From Bacillus sp. ISL-18 (GTDB lineage Bacteria; Bacillota; Bacilli; Bacillales; Cytobacillaceae): a DNA stretch of 64,000 bases. Under the pieces are notes generated by a model. That model searched no databases. It worked only from the letters and a program-made list of their open reading frames with translations, and was not told the DNA's origin. Shown here one piece after another: positions 61,629-64,000 of the stretch (positions are counted from its first letter, which is position 1; every line of letters begins with the position of its first letter). A program made the position numbers and the translations under genes. The DNA lies in assembly GCF_018613415.1 (NCBI RefSeq), contig NZ_JAGGQG010000026.1:22451-86450 (forward strand), given 5' to 3'.

Positions 61629-62444
61629 TTAATAGGGAACACCGTACCCAAACGAGCCTTCTACCAAACAACTTTTCGCTGCGAAGGCAGCAGCTTCCTT
61701 CATGGATTCAGCCATATCCTTATTTTTTAAAAAGTGCAGTAAAAAGGCGGTAATAAATGAATCCCCTGCTCCCATCGTATCGACTGCCTTTACATAATCT
61801 GGTGCTTGGTAGTAGTAGTGTTCACCATCAAACGCAATCGCCGGATCACTGCCGCGTGTGGCAACGAGAATTTGCCCTTCCTTCTTACGGTTTGCCTTTA
61901 AAAATTGCTCCGTCTCCTCATGCGACAGGTGGCTGCAGGAAAAGAAAGCATAATCGACATAAGGAATATTCTGGTCGATTTCTTCTTGCTGAAAATCATC
62001 GGAAAAATCAAAGGACAGCGGTACACCAAGGGTGCTTAATGGTTCTAAAATATGGCCGGTATGGCTGTACAACCCGGTATGCATGATCGAGAACCCCTTA
62101 ATATACTCGATATCCACTTCCGTTAGTTGGAGCGGGTTGTCGCGGGTCACTCCGCCTGCGTTACTCCCTAAAAAGATGCGGTCACCATCCTCTAAGGTGA
62201 CACGGGCACAGCCGTTTTCCCCGCTAAAGTGCCGGCAATGAGATAAATCGATTTCGAGCTCCTTTAGTACCTTTTCAACGTGCTCCCCTTCTGAATCGTC
62301 ACCGAAGGTCCCCATAAACGCTGCATCGACACCTAATTTTTTGGCAAATACACTAAAGTTTACTGCGTTTCCACCTGGATACATCGTTTTAATATGAACA
62401 TATTTATCTACTACATTATCGCCAATACCTAAAACCTTCATCAT
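61629..62444 (-). CDS. frlD: Fructoselysine 6-kinase
   Basis: 271 aa PfkB-family kinase. GDNVVDKYVHIKTMYPGGNAVNFSV at the start and the catalytic DTMGAGDSF near the C-terminus. Phosphorylates fructoselysine or similar Amadori compounds at C6. GAGGGTG precedes ATG 62444. An extra ATAACGTT lies over its start region. Confidence 0.9.
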   Translation of the reverse strand: MMKVLGIGDNVVDKYVHIKTMYPGGNAVNFSVFAKKLGVDAAFMGTFGDDSEGEHVEKVLKELEIDLSHCRHFSGENGCARVTLEDGDRIFLGSNAGGVTRDNPLQLTEVDIEYIKGFSIMHTGLYSHTGHILEPLSTLGVPLSFDFSDDFQQEEIDQNIPYVDYAFFSCSHLSHEETEQFLKANRKKEGQILVATRGSDPAIAFDGEHYYYQAPDYVKAVDTMGAGDSFITAFLLHFLKNKDMAESMKEAAAFAAKSCLVEGSFGYGVPY

Positions 62445-62461
62445 AACGTTTCACCCTCGAT

Positions 62462-63430
62462 TTAGTAAGATACTTTCCCCATATAACGGCGAGTTTCTAA
62501 TGGATGATTTCGAACATCTGCTAACGCGGAACGGTAGACACACATAATGCTGTAGAACAGGATTGGATTAAAAAATTCGACCACTTCATCGGCAATTGTA
62601 TTGATTCCTAATTCTTTCGCGTCAACCACTTCTACCTTTTCAGCGTACTGCTGAAGGAAGGCTTTTGCACGTTCATCTAATGCGCGTGTGCGGCCTTCGT
62701 TCATTAATAAAATAAATGGAGTTTCTTTATCAGTTACTTCGAATGGTCCGTGGAAATATTCACCTGAGTGGATCGATGCTGCATTCAGCCATTGCATTTC
62801 CATAAGGGAGCAAATCGCGAATCCATAAGCATGTCCATAGGAAGCACCGCTCGATAGGATATAAAATAACTCTTCATCTTTGTATTTATCCGCAAATTCC
62901 TTTGTTCTTTCAGCTACTTGCTGCTCCCCCTTCTTAATGATTCCGTTGATTTTTCCGATTCCATTTTGGAAAGCCTCGTAGTGTGCATATCCTTCTGTCA
63001 CATGAAGGGTTTCGACTACAAGTTCTAAGATGATTGCCATTGGGTTATTTTTTACATCCGTGTCTGCGCCCCACTCATATACGAAAGCATGATCAGAATA
63101 GCTTAATAACGCTGCTTCATTGTTATGCGTTAAACCAATGGTATGGGCACCGTGCTCTTTTGCTACTTTTGCAGCTTCAACAGATTCTGGTGTATTTCCA
63201 CCGTGTGAACAAACAATCACGAGTGAATCTTTGTTCAGTCGTTTTGGTGTCGCATGAACAAACTCGTTGGCTGTGTATAAGCCTGTTACGATTTTTCTAG
63301 CTTCGCTCTCAAGGAAGTATTTTGCCGGATACATATCCACCAGCGACCCTCCGCATGCTACTAAATATACCTCAGTAATCCCTTGTTCAGTTTGAGAATG
63401 GATCGTGTTAATAACATTGACTGGATTCAT
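62462..63430 (-). CDS. frlB: Fructoselysine-6-phosphate deglycase
   Basis: 322 aa SIS-domain protein: VACGGSLVDMYPAKYFLESEARKI, SHGGNTPESVEAAK and SSGASYGHAYGFAICSLMEMQW. Splits the phosphorylated Amadori compound into glucose-6-phosphate and lysine. First gene of the cluster, followed 18 bases later by frlD. Confidence 0.93.
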   Translation of the reverse strand: MNPVNVINTIHSQTEQGITEVYLVACGGSLVDMYPAKYFLESEARKIVTGLYTANEFVHATPKRLNKDSLVIVCSHGGNTPESVEAAKVAKEHGAHTIGLTHNNEAALLSYSDHAFVYEWGADTDVKNNPMAIILELVVETLHVTEGYAHYEAFQNGIGKINGIIKKGEQQVAERTKEFADKYKDEELFYILSSGASYGHAYGFAICSLMEMQWLNAASIHSGEYFHGPFEVTDKETPFILLMNEGRTRALDERAKAFLQQYAEKVEVVDAKELGINTIADEVVEFFNPILFYSIMCVYRSALADVRNHPLETRRYMGKVSY

Positions 63431-63452
63431 TTGATTCTCTCCTTTTTATCCA

Positions 63453-63470
63453 TAACGTTATATAACGTTA
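63453..63470. promoter_or_regulatory. Double FrlR operator before frlB
   Basis: Two TAACGTTA cores at 63453-63460 and 63463-63470 spaced by exactly 10 bp (one helical turn), 22 bases upstream of the frlB start. Confidence 0.7.
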
Positions 63471-63609
63471 TTATTATGACTTAAATATAACCGCTTTCAT
63501 GTTGGGCGTCAATAACTATTTTTTTTATTTAATCTAAATTCATTTGTGGGGGTAGGGTGTTATCTGTTGTAGGGTACAAGTTGTTTTTCTGGAGGATAAT
63601 GATCGCTTT

Positions 63610-64000
63610 TTATTTGTCGAAAACCAATTTGGGGATCTCCTTCGGGGGTTATGAACCCTTTTTATCTGTCGAAAACCAATTTGGGGTTCTCCTTCAGGGG
63701 TTATGAACCCTTCTTATCTGTCGAAAACCAATTTGGAGTTCTCCTTCAGGGGTTATGAACCCTTCTTATCTGTCGAAAGCCAGTTTGGGGTTCTTCTTCA
63801 GGGGTTATGAACCCTTTTTATCTGTCGAAAACCAATTTGGGGTTCTCCTTCAGGGGTTATGAACCCTTCTTATCTGTCGAAAACCAATTTGGGGTTCTCC
63901 TTCGGGGGTTATGAACCCTTCTTATCTGTCGAAAACCAATTTGGAGTTCTCCTTCAGGGGTTATGAACCATTCTTATCAGTCAAGTCCATTTAATTGTGT
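63610..64000. repeat. 52-bp tandem repeat array (seven full units plus a partial one)
   Basis: Units start at 63610, 63662, 63714, 63766, 63818, 63870 and 63922, with a decaying eighth at 63974. Each holds TTATCTGTCGAAAACCAA, TTTGGGGTTCTCCTTC and the near palindrome AGGGGTT-ATG-AACCCTT. No gene is visible after 63431; the window ends inside or just beyond the array. Confidence 0.9.

Noticed and set aside
63610..64000. Possible CRISPR array
   Set aside because: The whole 52-bp unit repeats with few changes and there are no unique spacers or cas genes.

Overview
The window looks like chromosomal DNA of an endospore-forming Bacillaceae, most like a Neobacillus/Bacillus-type genome. The evidence is the gene content: GtaB, AlaR-AlaT, NrgA/PII, FxsA, a YisB-like HNH protein, a Spo0E-like phosphatase, a GerPA/PF-like spore protein, a SpoIID-domain protein, YvrJ, and DUF1659/DUF2922 proteins. 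AGGAGG-type ribosome sites, frequent GTG/TTG starts and several families of short intergenic repeats fit the same picture. No phage, conjugative element, rRNA, tRNA or CRISPR array is visible; most of the window is ordinary core and metabolic-accessory chromosome.

Layout. 1-5.8 kb: a membrane trypsin-like protease (cut by the window edge), a comM-type AAA gene interrupted by one in-frame TGA, a REP-associated tyrosine transposase (RAYT), a ferritin-like protein and gtaB. 6-10.3 kb: an EAL protein, galE, and a PII-ammonium transporter operon with two GlnR/TnrA-type boxes. 10.6-15.3 kb: a purine permease, an MFS transporter and alaR-alaT. 15.4-19.4 kb: an ECF sigma factor and a YtrA-type GntR/ABC operon with a palindromic operator next to its promoter. 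19.6-24.5 kb: acetyltransferase, second galE, serine hydrolase, two small membrane proteins behind a possible c-di-GMP-like riboswitch, and an EamA exporter. 24.8-33.2 kb: a PAS-GGDEF-EAL protein, spore and cell-wall proteins, a glutathione peroxidase/OhrR-like pair, and small genes including a 54-aa Spo0E-like protein.

33.2-41.7 kb is a complete D-glucarate route: permease, GudD, a DapA-family aldolase candidate, GarR-type reductase and glycerate kinase, with a FadR-type GntR regulator and a divergent CdaR regulator. 41.8-49.8 kb holds a transporter, a third c-di-GMP enzyme, a DinB protein, a sigma factor, a C39-type secreted protein with three near-identical repeats, and a DUF1659-DUF2922-YvrJ group. 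50-55.7 kb is an ascorbate-type PTS (IIB, IIC) with a split transketolase and a PRD regulator carrying the only IIA-like domain. 56-64 kb has an acidic protein, an azoreductase, and a fructoselysine (frlB-frlD-frlR) cluster extended by an amidohydrolase and a YfcC-type permease, with repeated TATAACGTTATA-like sites.

The most unusual signals are non-coding: nine copies of the hairpin GGTGCCTGTCACC scattered around the single RAYT gene (two forming a perfect 25-bp inverted repeat), a ~51-bp array of TGTCCAATAGA hairpins, a ~20.6-bp-period TATCGGCGG array inside the frl cluster, and a 52-bp tandem array at the right end.
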